The notes: generated by a model from the sequence alone, not told the origin. DNA of 55,449 nt from Rhodocyclaceae bacterium (GCA_024710925.1 JANJTW010000008.1:1-55449); one strand, 5' to 3'. Counted from the first letter of the stretch, positions 32,625 through 41,331 are shown. Numbers and translations are program-made.

Positions 32625-34171
32625 ATAGCAGTTCCACATCATCGCTTCAAGGAGCCAGCCTCTTGTCCGTGCCTGCTACATCCAGCACAACAGACAGCCC
32701 GCTACGCTCCGACATATCCGTCCGGGAAGCAATGGCGCTGACTCTCGCGTTGATAGCCACAACCTTCCCCTTCTGGCTTGTGGCGCTCCCCCCGGCAACC
32801 GATCTGCCTCAGCATCTAAGCCAGATATACCTACTGGAACAGACTCTTGCTGCGGCCCGCACGGATTTGGTCGTCACCCCCTGGTTCTACCCAAACACGC
32901 TGATTTATTGGTTGATGTATGGGTTCTGGAAGATCACCGACCCTATAAGTGCCGGCAAGCTCACCATGAGCAGCCTCGCCGGATTTTGGGTCATCGCCAC
33001 ATGGGCTCTGTGTCGCCTCCATCGGCGACCACTCGAAAATTGGCTGATAGCTATTCCGCTTGTGTTCAATTTCCTGTTCAACTGGGGGCTTCTGAATTTC
33101 CTGATCGGCTGGCCAATGTTTTGCCTGTTCATCACGATCGTAGGCAACCAGAAGTTGCGCTTCAGAAGCGTCTGGATAGTCATTGTGGCGTTCCTCCTCT
33201 ACTACGCACACGCCCTGTGGTTCGCAATGGCAAATGTCTGGCTGACGACTCAAATCATGGAACACAGAGGCAAGGAACGGTTGAAAGTGGCGTGGCCATT
33301 GCTCCCCCCCTGGATACTGGCTTTGACCTGGTATCCACAACTGGCAATGAACCGCCAGTCCAGTGGAGTCGAAACTGGACTGATCTGGGGCGCAATGCCC
33401 CACGAGCGGCTGGCCCCGACCTACTTCACGAACTCAGCCCTTGGCAGCATGCACGCAGAAATCGAGTTTTTTTTCAGCATGCTTCTGTTGGCCTGGATCA
33501 CCTGCATCATCTTCACTAGGAAAAAGGAGCTCGAGCAGACAACGGACAAGCCACTTCTGGTCGCCGCCTGCCTGATGCTCCTAGCCTATTGGGCGCTACC
33601 ATCGGTGTATATGAACACCATATTTTTCAATCAGCGCTGGCTGGTATTTGGTCTCATCCTGCTCCTGATCGCACTACCAGCACCACGACTTCCCCGCTTG
33701 TATCAAATGACAATCGGGGTCAGCTGCATTCTCGCTTTCACCGTCGTTACAGTAAAGCAATGGAAAGAATGGGAGGTGGAACAGCTTGAGGGACTACAGG
33801 AAGCACTGGCACTCGTTAGCAAGGGGGAGCGGCTGATTGGCCTTAATCTGATCGACGGAAGTACCTTCGTAAAAGGGCGCCCGGGTCTGCAACTTTTTTC
33901 GTATGCACAGGCACTACGCGGAGCCGAACTCCATTTTAGCTTCACCGAGCACTACTCCGGTGCAGTTCAATACCGATCCAGACCACCGCTGAATCCCTAC
34001 AAGCAAACCGTCTGGTCCCCCTACCGAGCTACTGCCCAGCAAATCCGGGACTTTGACAAAGTCTTAATTAACGGCGACGAGCGCCTGCATGCATTCGTCA
34101 GCAAGCAGCTAAACTTGATACAGATCGACGAAACCCAAGCCTCATGGCGACTCTACAGGACTGCACCGTAA
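32621..34171 (+). CDS. Multi-span membrane protein, GT-C-like, family not identified
   Basis: A 516-aa protein with about ten spans (from residue 40 to about 385) and a C-terminal soluble region. PPATDLPQHLSQIY at the first outer loop is a possible acidic GT-C motif. The ATG at 32621 overlaps the upstream stop as ATGA, which decides the start. The C-terminal portion (RLIGLNLIDGSTFVKGR...) is not recognised. Together with the upstream gene it suggests a glycan or lipid-linked sugar pathway. Low-GC composition continues to its end. Confidence 0.72.
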   Translation: MNSSSTSSLQGASLLSVPATSSTTDSPLRSDISVREAMALTLALIATTFPFWLVALPPATDLPQHLSQIYLLEQTLAAARTDLVVTPWFYPNTLIYWLMYGFWKITDPISAGKLTMSSLAGFWVIATWALCRLHRRPLENWLIAIPLVFNFLFNWGLLNFLIGWPMFCLFITIVGNQKLRFRSVWIVIVAFLLYYAHALWFAMANVWLTTQIMEHRGKERLKVAWPLLPPWILALTWYPQLAMNRQSSGVETGLIWGAMPHERLAPTYFTNSALGSMHAEIEFFFSMLLLAWITCIIFTRKKELEQTTDKPLLVAACLMLLAYWALPSVYMNTIFFNQRWLVFGLILLLIALPAPRLPRLYQMTIGVSCILAFTVVTVKQWKEWEVEQLEGLQEALALVSKGERLIGLNLIDGSTFVKGRPGLQLFSYAQALRGAELHFSFTEHYSGAVQYRSRPPLNPYKQTVWSPYRATAQQIRDFDKVLINGDERLHAFVSKQLNLIQIDETQASWRLYRTAP

Positions 34172-34193
34172 TGTCCTTGCGGCCAAGTAGCAA

Positions 34194-34349
34194 TTATCCT
34201 TCTCTGAAAAGCAGATTTTGATCCGCAGTAAAGGCGATGGGCGTGCCCAAAATTTCTGAAAATCCAGATCCTTCTGTACAGGCGAATTTCTGGCTATCTA
34301 TTCGTATGCAATCCTGCACGAGCAACCACGAACGGGGTTGATCATTCAT
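34194..34349 (-). CDS. Possible 51-aa small protein coupled to the GT-C gene
   Basis: A short frame starting MNDQPRSWLLVQDC, whose ATG overlaps the stop of the gene at 34346 as ATGA. The residue mix looks protein-like, with two cysteines, but no family is recognised and conservation is untested. It may be a genuine small gene or chance. Confidence 0.3.
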   Translation of the reverse strand: MNDQPRSWLLVQDCIRIDSQKFACTEGSGFSEILGTPIAFTADQNLLFREG

Positions 34350-35956
34350 GATTGTTCGCCACACCTCGACATTGCATCGGCATACCTCAACTTCCACTGA
34401 CGCTCGACCGAGCGCAGGATATTGTTGTAAGAAACATCCGCTTCCCACCGGATTCGCGCATAACCTACCGCCAGCGCCTGCAACAAAGTATCTGTAGCAA
34501 GACAAAAAACCTGAAATTCCTGCGAACGGCCATCGCTCTGCCTAGTTCCCAGTCTTTTGAATGCCCGATCGATATCGATCAGGGCAAGCAAGACATCGCG
34601 TGCGTAATCCCTGGCAACATGCGACGCCAATGCCTCCGCCTCCGTATAGCGTTTCTCCGGCAACAGTACATAGACAACGCGGTCTCTGATCGCCCCGTGA
34701 AACGCGGGGTTTCGCTCAAACTCCCGAGCGCGCAGGCTTCCTCCAAATTCCCAGTCCGCGACGCGATTCCAGGTCAGCACACCACAGAGCGACGCTAGTG
34801 CGAGCAATACGCCAAGCGCCATTCGGGGCCGGACACGTTGACTGAATGCATCAACCACTATCAGCGACAGACCCGCAACGGAAACGAAGGCAAAGCGCTC
34901 CCCCATTAATGACCAAGTCGAGAACGGCATCAATTGTAGGTAGACGCCCCACGGGGTGACCATCAGAAGCACTCCGAGCATCCACAGCCGTGGCGGCGAC
35001 GACATCGCGCGTACCAAGGCAAAGAGGCAAAGCAGTAGCAATGCGCAGGACGTAAGCCAGTGCCAACTCCCAAAACGATAGACATCGTGATAAAGGCCGA
35101 GATGGTAGGGAAAGAACAATATCCCGGAAAGCGATGTGACAATCCGCGATGCCCGTTCTAGGACCGCAAAAACGCCGGGAGAGTTTTCGATACGGATACC
35201 GGTTGTTTCACCCATCTGGAGATGAATTGCGGCTGCCGCGCATGCAACAGCCAGTGGAAGCAGCAATGCGCACCAGCGACGCAGCAGCGATACCGACAAG
35301 CCGCTCCGCCAGAAGACGAGAACAATCACGGAATTGAAAAGCACCTGTGTCAGACCCGCTGCCTTGCTGAAAACGGCAAGCATTAGAAAGAAAATCGACA
35401 GCGCGATCTGTCGCCATGCCCAACCGCAGCGTATGCCATTGGCGAGCACCGCAGAAGACAGCAGTGCAAAGCTTCCAGCCAGCAAATCCTTGCGCGAGGC
35501 AACCCAAGCCACCGCCTCGACGTGCGCGGGGTGCATCGCAAAAACGGCTGTACCACACGCGGTCAGGACGCCGGCCCGCTGCCGGTCCTTCGGAGCCGAA
35601 AGCAAGTAGAGTTCCCGGAAAAACCAGCCGGCGGCGCACACCGACACGCCATAGCAAAGCAGGTTCGACAGATGGAAGCCCGTCGGATTGTCGCCGAACA
35701 AACGGAAATCAATCCAGTAGGTGAGATCGCGAACCGGCAGGAACTCCCAAGGATTCGCAGGCTTCAGAAAGAACAGGTACAACTCCGACCACGAAGAGCG
35801 GCGAAGCATCGCATTCGTGAAGCCGAGATAAATTTCATCGTCGGCAAAGAGTTCGTGAAAGAGGGTTGGCAGATAAAGGCAGAGAGATAGCACCGACAGC
35901 AGGATCGCAACCTGCCGGAGCCTTTGCCACTCACGTTCGACGGTTTCAACCGCCAA
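34346..35956 (-). CDS. TMTC-like GT-C membrane glycosyltransferase
   Basis: About 536 aa, ten or more spans. The first loop has ELFADDEIYLG, the Asp-Asp motif of GT-C enzymes, and FAMHPAHVEAVAWVASRKDLLAG matches the TMTC/DUF1736 family of O-mannosyltransferase-like proteins. The TPR tail of TMTC proteins is mostly missing. The start is uncertain: TTG at 35956 behind GGGGCGGAG, overlapping the ABC gene by 11 bases, puts the first span at the right place; the frame is open to 36157. As last main gene of the pilin locus it could glycosylate the pilin; inferred. Confidence 0.75.
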   Translation of the reverse strand: MAVETVEREWQRLRQVAILLSVLSLCLYLPTLFHELFADDEIYLGFTNAMLRRSSWSELYLFFLKPANPWEFLPVRDLTYWIDFRLFGDNPTGFHLSNLLCYGVSVCAAGWFFRELYLLSAPKDRQRAGVLTACGTAVFAMHPAHVEAVAWVASRKDLLAGSFALLSSAVLANGIRCGWAWRQIALSIFFLMLAVFSKAAGLTQVLFNSVIVLVFWRSGLSVSLLRRWCALLLPLAVACAAAAIHLQMGETTGIRIENSPGVFAVLERASRIVTSLSGILFFPYHLGLYHDVYRFGSWHWLTSCALLLLCLFALVRAMSSPPRLWMLGVLLMVTPWGVYLQLMPFSTWSLMGERFAFVSVAGLSLIVVDAFSQRVRPRMALGVLLALASLCGVLTWNRVADWEFGGSLRAREFERNPAFHGAIRDRVVYVLLPEKRYTEAEALASHVARDYARDVLLALIDIDRAFKRLGTRQSDGRSQEFQVFCLATDTLLQALAVGYARIRWEADVSYNNILRSVERQWKLRYADAMSRCGEQS

Positions 35957-36857
35957 CGCTCCGCCCCTCTCCGATCGTCCGGAAAAAAACAGCCTCAAGG
36001 GATGCCTTCGGAAGAACGTCCTGTACGGTGCCACCGTCTTGCTGGATATCGCCGATCGCCGCGGCCAACTCATCCGCATGCACTTCGCGAACGTAGAGCC
36101 CTGCACGAACAGTCGCACTCGCGCCCACCGCACAATCGGCGCGGTAGCGAACGACATAGCAGTCAGCCTGGTCCTCGACCAGCTCGCGCGGCGAACGAAC
36201 CGTGAGCAATTCTCCCTTATGGATCAAGCCGAAGCGATCGGCGATACGCTCGACGTCGTGCAGGACATGCGAGGAAAAAAACAGCGTTCCGCCCCCCTTG
36301 CGGTAATCGTCGAGGATGTCCACCACATCCTTGCGCCCGACGGGGTCGAGGCCGGACAGCGGCTCGTCGAGGATCAGCAGGCGCGGCCGAATGGCCAGCG
36401 CATGGGCCAACGCCGTTCGCTGCATCATCCCCTTCGAGAAGCCGCGCAGCGGCGAATTAGCAACCGCCGTGAGATCAAAGCGCTCAAGCCAGCCGAGGCA
36501 ATGCCGGCGCTCGTCATCGACCTTCACAGCATGCAGCCGCAAACCCATGACGAGAATCTCGAGCGGCGTCAGGAATTCCTGCAGGCTCGGGTTTTCCGGA
36601 ACGAAGCCGAGACCCCGCCGTGCCTCATGCTTGCCCACATCCTCGCCGAACAGCGCTGCACGCCCCTGCGTCGGCCTTAGCACGCCCGTCAATATCTTGA
36701 TCAAGGTGCTCTTGCCGGCACCGTTCGGCCCGATGAAGCCGAAGGTCTCCCCCTGCGGGATAAGAAGAGAGACCCCCTTCAGTGCCTCCTTCGCCGATTT
36801 ACGCCACGCACGCGGATACGTCTTGTGGACATCCACCGCCTCGATTGCCGGAATCAC
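35946..36857 (-). CDS. ABC transporter ATP-binding protein
   Basis: A 303-aa ATPase of the ABC-2/NatA type. Walker A GPNGAGKST (about 43-51), signature RGFSKGMMQR (about 136-145), Walker B LLILDEPLSGLDP and the switch His in FFSSHVLHDVE are intact. A C-terminal extension of about 80 residues follows. Its ATG overlaps the stop of the soluble partner gene by 4 bases. Works with the permease at 37704. Cargo unknown; the pilin context suggests a role in pilin assembly, maturation or surface display. Confidence 0.92.
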   Translation of the reverse strand: MIPAIEAVDVHKTYPRAWRKSAKEALKGVSLLIPQGETFGFIGPNGAGKSTLIKILTGVLRPTQGRAALFGEDVGKHEARRGLGFVPENPSLQEFLTPLEILVMGLRLHAVKVDDERRHCLGWLERFDLTAVANSPLRGFSKGMMQRTALAHALAIRPRLLILDEPLSGLDPVGRKDVVDILDDYRKGGGTLFFSSHVLHDVERIADRFGLIHKGELLTVRSPRELVEDQADCYVVRYRADCAVGASATVRAGLYVREVHADELAAAIGDIQQDGGTVQDVLPKASLEAVFFRTIGEGRSVGG

Positions 36858-37696
36858 GACTTCCCCTCTTTCGGTTTTGCCTGCTGCACTTGCGGCCGCC
36901 CCCCCTTGCCGATGACGTAGCGTCCCCCGAGCGGATCATCCGGAATATTCGGCAATACCCCGGATCGAACCAGTTCCTGCAGATCGGCGGGATCGGCGCC
37001 GGAGCGCTCGCGATAACGTTCCACCGCACGCTGCAATTCGAGCAGATTTTCCAAACGGACGGCGCGCTTCTCAAGGTGAGCGGCAAAGGCCTTGTTGGCG
37101 GAGGTCCGCGCCATTTCCCGGTGGAAGCGTATGGCGAACTCCACATCCTCGCCCTTCGCGACCCAATACGCCGCCAGATTCTGCAGCTGGACGCGCTGCT
37201 TCGGGTCCGCCGTCTGCTCGGCGGCAGTCAGCAACCAGCGGCTCGCAGCAACGGGGTCCTTCTCGAAGTGCAGGACGTTGAAGGCGTGATAGAAAGCCGG
37301 CATGGCATCGAAGGGACGCGCAACCGATGCTCGGCGCAGGATTTCCTGCGCTGCGGCAAGCTGTCCGTTCCAGGACAGGATTGCCGCGGCAACATAGTAG
37401 TTGTCCTCATGCGCCGGATTGAACCAGGCCACATCCTGCTGGACGATTCCCTGGATTCGATAGTTCTCCGGCCCCATTGTCTCGGTCGACGCCACGAGTG
37501 CGCGGAAGCCGGCAATGTTCGCGGCCAGGAAGCGGTCTCCGCCCGCCATGATCACCTGCGCAAAGCGGGGCAGCGCAACCTGCATTTCGGCCTGCGCGGA
37601 AACCCGTGGCCGGCCGTGCAGCGCAGTGACCGCCAGCGCGAATGCCGTGCCTGCGCAGCAGGCGGCCAACAAGCCGGAGACAGCGCGCAACCTCAT
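36854..37696 (-). CDS. TPR-like periplasmic or membrane-anchored protein of the ABC/pilin locus
   Basis: A 280-aa protein with an N-terminal hydrophobic segment (RAVSGLLAACCAGTAFALAV) that could be a signal or anchor, then helical repeats of TPR type (residues 85-200: AAAILSWNGQLAAAQEILRRA, YHAFNVLHFEKDP). The C-terminus has PDDPLGGRYVIGKGG, a pattern seen in pilus-associated and periplasmic proteins with an Asp-Pro-hydrophobic turn. Start at 37696 (MRLRAV) is favoured over 37732. It is encoded between the permease and ATPase genes, so likely part of that system. Confidence 0.75.
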   Translation of the reverse strand: MRLRAVSGLLAACCAGTAFALAVTALHGRPRVSAQAEMQVALPRFAQVIMAGGDRFLAANIAGFRALVASTETMGPENYRIQGIVQQDVAWFNPAHEDNYYVAAAILSWNGQLAAAQEILRRASVARPFDAMPAFYHAFNVLHFEKDPVAASRWLLTAAEQTADPKQRVQLQNLAAYWVAKGEDVEFAIRFHREMARTSANKAFAAHLEKRAVRLENLLELQRAVERYRERSGADPADLQELVRSGVLPNIPDDPLGGRYVIGKGGRPQVQQAKPKEGKS

Positions 37697-37703
37697 GCCC
37701 GCC

Positions 37704-38507
37704 TCAGGAAAATTCCCGGCGCGAGAAGGCATGCAAGGCCAACCCGAGCATCAGCGCGGTGTAGGCCAGGGCCATGACCACCGACAGCAGCGCCGTCATC
37801 GCATCGGGCACCATCCCGTACATCGGCCAGACGCGCCAGTCGAGGCGCGACAGGTCGGGCAGGACGTAGCGCACGACGTCGAGGACCGGGCCGTAAACCG
37901 CGACCAGGTGGTCCTGCCCGTCGGCGCCGCGGGCAAGATAGTCGGCGACGCCGCCCATCGCCTTGGCGAGGACGGCAAACACCGCGCCGAGAGCCAGCGG
38001 CATCATGCGCACGGTGGACAATGCCGCGATCCAGAGCGCGAAGGCGACGACGACGAGGACATCGAACCAGAGACCGACGACCGCCATCCAGTAGGGCAGC
38101 CCCAACGACACCGAGAACTGTTGCGCATAGTGCAGGCCGGACAGATGCACCGCGAGGGCCAGCAAGCCGCCGAGGAAGGCGGCAGCACACCCCACCAGCG
38201 CGGCGATGCCCAGGTAGCGGCCGAACAGGTAGCCGGCGCGCGAGACGGGATAGCTCAGCGAAAGGACGACCGAACGCCGCTCGACCTCGTTGCCGACGAG
38301 TTCCTGGACGAGCGCGATGGCGTACAGCACGAGACTGAAGCGCAGGCCGGAAAAACCGATGTCGAGCGCCACCGTGCGCGGCTGGCGCGGCGAAAACGAC
38401 GCGGAAAGGTAGGCGATGGCGACGAAGGCCAAGCCGAGGAAGAAGACGCCCCAGAAGTGGCGGCCACGGAAGCCGGCGCGCCAGGCGGAAACGAAGAACT
38501 GGTTCAT
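37704..38507 (-). CDS. ABC-2 type transporter permease
   Basis: A 267-aa permease with six predicted spans. The cytoplasmic segment NEVERRSVVLSLSYPVSRAGYLFGRYLG (near residue 75-100) is typical of ABC-2 permeases. The start at 38507 (MNQFFVSAWRAG) fits; the upstream ATG would add a short tail. It ends 7 bases before the TPR-like gene and lies about 50 bases after the pilin partner gene, in one leftward unit. Confidence 0.88.
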   Translation of the reverse strand: MNQFFVSAWRAGFRGRHFWGVFFLGLAFVAIAYLSASFSPRQPRTVALDIGFSGLRFSLVLYAIALVQELVGNEVERRSVVLSLSYPVSRAGYLFGRYLGIAALVGCAAAFLGGLLALAVHLSGLHYAQQFSVSLGLPYWMAVVGLWFDVLVVVAFALWIAALSTVRMMPLALGAVFAVLAKAMGGVADYLARGADGQDHLVAVYGPVLDVVRYVLPDLSRLDWRVWPMYGMVPDAMTALLSVVMALAYTALMLGLALHAFSRREFS

Positions 38508-38558
38508 AAAAAGAAAAGCGCTCCGCAAGGAGCGCTGCTCTGCCGAAAGTCCGTCGTA

Positions 38559-38924
38559 TCAGGACGAACCAGCTTCGTTCAGGCCGTTAGTGGCAGCTGT
38601 AGTCGCATCGGGCTGCGTGCAGCCCGACGAAGCGCAATCCGTATCCTTGGTGATGGCGCCGCCGGCAGAATTGCCCTTGTACGCCGTCTTGCCCTTGGCC
38701 GAACCGGAGCCGACGCCGATCGCGGTGGCCGAATCGCTATAGGACAACCAGATGTTTGCGGAGCACTGGAAGTTAAAATTGGTCACGGCAAAATCGCTGG
38801 CGGTTTCTGCAACGGTCTTGCGCAGGTCCGCCGCTGCCGTCTGGTTCGTGCAGACATTGCCATCAGCGGCAAAAGCGGCAACGGAGGCCAGCGAGAGCGC
38901 GGTCGCGAGAATCAGTTTTTTCAT
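38559..38924 (-). CDS. Secreted four-cysteine protein resembling a detached pilin C-terminal domain
   Basis: A 121-aa protein with a clear Sec signal (MKKLILATALSLASVAAFA, then ADGNVC). The mature 102 residues hold four Cys (near residues 25, 56, 98 and 103 of the precursor) and Ser/Thr/Gly-rich beta-like segments (TAIGVGSGSAKGKTAYKG) such as occur in the globular half of ordinary type IV pilins. The start at 38924 is fixed by GGAGG 8 bases upstream. It starts 17 bases after the short pilin gene ends. In Geobacter a pilin is split in the same way into PilA-N and a chaperone-like partner; the parallel is an inference. Confidence 0.78.
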   Translation of the reverse strand: MKKLILATALSLASVAAFAADGNVCTNQTAAADLRKTVAETASDFAVTNFNFQCSANIWLSYSDSATAIGVGSGSAKGKTAYKGNSAGGAITKDTDCASSGCTQPDATTAATNGLNEAGSS

Positions 38925-38941
38925 GTTCGGCACCTCCGGGA

Positions 38942-39127
38942 TTATTGCGTCGAGGCAGCGATCGCTGCCGTCATGAAGTTGCGGGCGTCGGATTGCGCCG
39001 CCTTGTCCTCGGCCTTCTTGGTGTATTCCGAGAACTGCGGGATCGCGATTGCCGCGAGGATGCCGATGATCGCGACGACGATCATCAGTTCGATCAGGGT
39101 AAAACCCTTCTGGACGGACTTCTTCAT
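38942..39127 (-). CDS. Short type IV pilin (Geobacter PilA-N-like)
   Basis: A 61-aa prepilin, about half the length of most pilins. Leader MKKSVQKG is cut before F1 of [19 protein letters not shown]; Glu5 is present. The mature 53-aa chain is almost only the N-terminal helix, with no globular domain. From memory the region up to IPQFSEY is nearly the same as Geobacter PilA (IPQFSAY). Aromatics in the mature chain: F1, F24, Y27, F43. Start at 39127 is preferred over 39130 because AGGAGG then has normal spacing. Sigma-54-type promoter at 39175-39189. Confidence 0.9.
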   Translation of the reverse strand: MKKSVQKGFTLIELMIVVAIIGILAAIAIPQFSEYTKKAEDKAAQSDARNFMTAAIAASTQ

Positions 39128-39174
39128 CATTTCCTCCTGTTCAATAACGGCGGAAAACCGTTGCGCACTCACAC

Positions 39175-39189
39175 ACAAAATTCGTGCCA
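39175..39189 (-). promoter_or_regulatory. Sigma-54 (-24/-12) promoter of the pilin gene
   Basis: On the minus strand: TGGCACG, 4 bases, TTGT; one base away from consensus TGGCACG-N4-TTGC, with 10 bases between the GG and G(C) doublets. It predicts a start near 39163, giving a leader of about 36 bases. Sigma-54 control is the rule for pilA genes. Confidence 0.7.
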
Positions 39190-39369
39190 GCCAAGACACC
39201 TCTATTACCAAGGGAATACCCGCCCCGCCGCCCCGGCGCATGACAATTTACGGCACCTTCTCCGAAAATCGTCACTTCGACAGCCAAATCCCCCCAGAAA
39301 CCATATTGCATAACGCAACACGAGCATCGCGAACAGGTCCAGCACGATGCGCCGGCAACCGGGGCCCCG

Positions 39370-39738
39370 GATTATCGCCGACCTTCGCCTCCTCCCGCAG
39401 CACCGTTTCGCACAGCGCCGCAAGCGGCAGGCCCAGACCGTCCCGCCTTCCGCCTACGGATAAAGCCCCCAATGCCCGGTTTCGGCCTTGCGGACAAGGT
39501 CGACGGCGGTGCATTCCGCATCAACCATAAGGTATTCGCGCAGATCGGGCCGCTTGCGGTAATGCTCGAACTTCCGGCCGCGGTCGAAGGCTGAGATGAA
39601 GTGCCAGAGGACTTCGGCAACGAGCGTGGCCGAATGCTTGACGTCACCGCTGTTCCTGTCGGCTTCGGCGCAGGTAACGAAGGCGTCCGGGTAGAAATAG
39701 GCGCCGCCCGGAAAACGACACCCCCACTCGCCGGGCCG
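39370..39738 (-). pseudogene. Remnant of a Uma2 (DUF820)-family nuclease gene
   Basis: Reading leftward, one frame from about 39738 to the TAG at 39456-39454 contains GGAYFYPDAFVTC, LVAEVLWHFISAFDRGRKFEHY and RPDLREYLMVD, landmarks of the C-terminal half of Uma2 endonuclease-like proteins. The last piece, GLGLPLAALCETVL, continues in another frame, so a frameshift and stop have broken it. The N-terminal half is missing, ending at the HD-GYP gene stop. It explains this otherwise gene-free stretch. Uma2 genes spread in mobile and toxin-like contexts. Confidence 0.75.
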
Positions 39739-41331
39739 TCACGCCCCCTCGTCGATCTGCTCCGCATCCAGAAACTGCTCCGCATACCGCAGATACACCT
39801 TCTGCCGCACGAACACCTCGAACAGGTCCGGGTCGATGTGCCCGCCTTCGGCGAACTTGCGCAGGATGCCCAGCGCCTCGGAAAGTTTCATCGGCTTCTT
39901 GTACGGCCGGTCGCTGGCGGTGAGCGCCTCGAAGATGTCGGCGATGCCCATCACCCGCGCCTGCACCGACATCTGTTCGCGGGTCAGGCCCTTCGGGTAG
40001 CCCTTGCCGTCCATCCGCTCGTGGTGGCCGCCGGCGTATTCCGGCACGTTGCGGAGGTGCTTCGGCCAGGGCAGTTCCTCCAGCATCTTGATCGTGGCGA
40101 CGATGTGGTAATTGATGATCTCGCGCTCGGCCGCCGTCAGCGTACCGGCGCGGATGGTCAGGTTTTCCACTTCGTCGGCGGAGAGGAAGGGCGCCGGCTG
40201 GCTGTCCGGGCCGGACCAGCGCCAGGCGTCGGCAATGGCGCGGACGCGCGCCTGATCCTCCGGGCGCATCGCCTCGCCGCCGACGTTGCAGCGGCGGAGG
40301 AACTCGCGGTCGTCGTCGAGCTGGCGGAGGCGGTCGACGCGGCGCGCCTCGACCGCCAGCCTCGCTTCGCCGGCGGCGATCGCCTGCAACGCCTCGATCT
40401 CGATGTCGCGGCGCACGACCTCGAAACGCGTGTCGACGAGATGGATGCGGTCGAACAGGGTCTGCAGCTTGGTCGCCTTGTCCACGACATGCACCGGCGT
40501 CGTCACCTTGCCGCAGTCGTGCAGCAGGCCGGCGATCTTCAGTTCGTAGCGATCCTTGTCGGTCATCCGGAAGCCTGCGAGCGGCCCTTCGGTGGTGTCG
40601 TTCACCGCCTCGGCGAGCAGCATCGTCAGCACCGGCACGCGCTGGCAGTGGCCGCCGGTGTAGGGCGACTTCTCGTCGATCGCCATGTTGATCAGGTTGA
40701 CGAAGGATTCGAACAGCGTCTCCAGCTGCGTGATCAGCAGCCGGTTGGTCAGCGCCACCGAGGCCTGCGAGGCGAGCGACTCGGCCAGGCGGCGGTCGGC
40801 GTCGGTGAAGGCGCGGACGCTGCCGTCGTCGTTGCGCGCGTTGATCAGCTGCAGCACGCCGATGACCTCGTTCTCGTGGTTCTTCATCGGCACCGTCAGG
40901 AAGGACTGCGAGCGGTAGCCGGTGGTCCGGTCGAAACGGCGCGTGCCGGAAAAGTCGAAGCCGGCCGCCGTGTAGGCGTCGGCGATGTTCACCGTTTCCG
41001 CGCGGATGGCGGAATAGGCGGCGACCATCGAGTTGTTCGGCGAGCCGTCGTCAAGATACAGCGGCAGGTCGGGGAACTGGGCCGAGATCGGCTGGCCGGT
41101 GGCGCCGCCGAAGGCGAGATTGAGCGAGTCGGTGCGGACGATCTCGAAGTGCAGCGCGCGGCCGTCCTCGCTGACACGGTACAGCGTGCCGCCGTCGGCC
41201 TGCGTGATCGCCTTCGCGGCGAGCAGGATGTTCTCCAGCAGGCGGGCGAGGTTGCGCTCGTGCGAGAGCGCCGTGCCGATGGCGTTGAGTTGCTCCAGGC
41301 GGCGGAAGAGGTCTTCCAAGGTGGTATCCAC
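39739..41331 (-). CDS. GAF-domain HD-GYP protein (putative c-di-GMP phosphodiesterase)
   Basis: A 530-aa signalling protein. GAF domain at about 15-195 (FLTVPMKNHENEVIGVLQLIN). HD-GYP domain at about 210-520: H228, HD at 271-272 (HDCGK), HHERMDGKGYPKGL (436-449), ADIFEALTASDRPYK. An insert of about 120 residues (285-405) separates the HD and GYP parts, longer than usual. The start is GTG at 41331, with AAGGAGG 6 bases upstream that overlaps the stop of the GAF-ATPase gene. It ends the eight-gene operon; it would lower c-di-GMP if active. Confidence 0.9.
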   Translation of the reverse strand: MDTTLEDLFRRLEQLNAIGTALSHERNLARLLENILLAAKAITQADGGTLYRVSEDGRALHFEIVRTDSLNLAFGGATGQPISAQFPDLPLYLDDGSPNNSMVAAYSAIRAETVNIADAYTAAGFDFSGTRRFDRTTGYRSQSFLTVPMKNHENEVIGVLQLINARNDDGSVRAFTDADRRLAESLASQASVALTNRLLITQLETLFESFVNLINMAIDEKSPYTGGHCQRVPVLTMLLAEAVNDTTEGPLAGFRMTDKDRYELKIAGLLHDCGKVTTPVHVVDKATKLQTLFDRIHLVDTRFEVVRRDIEIEALQAIAAGEARLAVEARRVDRLRQLDDDREFLRRCNVGGEAMRPEDQARVRAIADAWRWSGPDSQPAPFLSADEVENLTIRAGTLTAAEREIINYHIVATIKMLEELPWPKHLRNVPEYAGGHHERMDGKGYPKGLTREQMSVQARVMGIADIFEALTASDRPYKKPMKLSEALGILRKFAEGGHIDPDLFEVFVRQKVYLRYAEQFLDAEQIDEGA

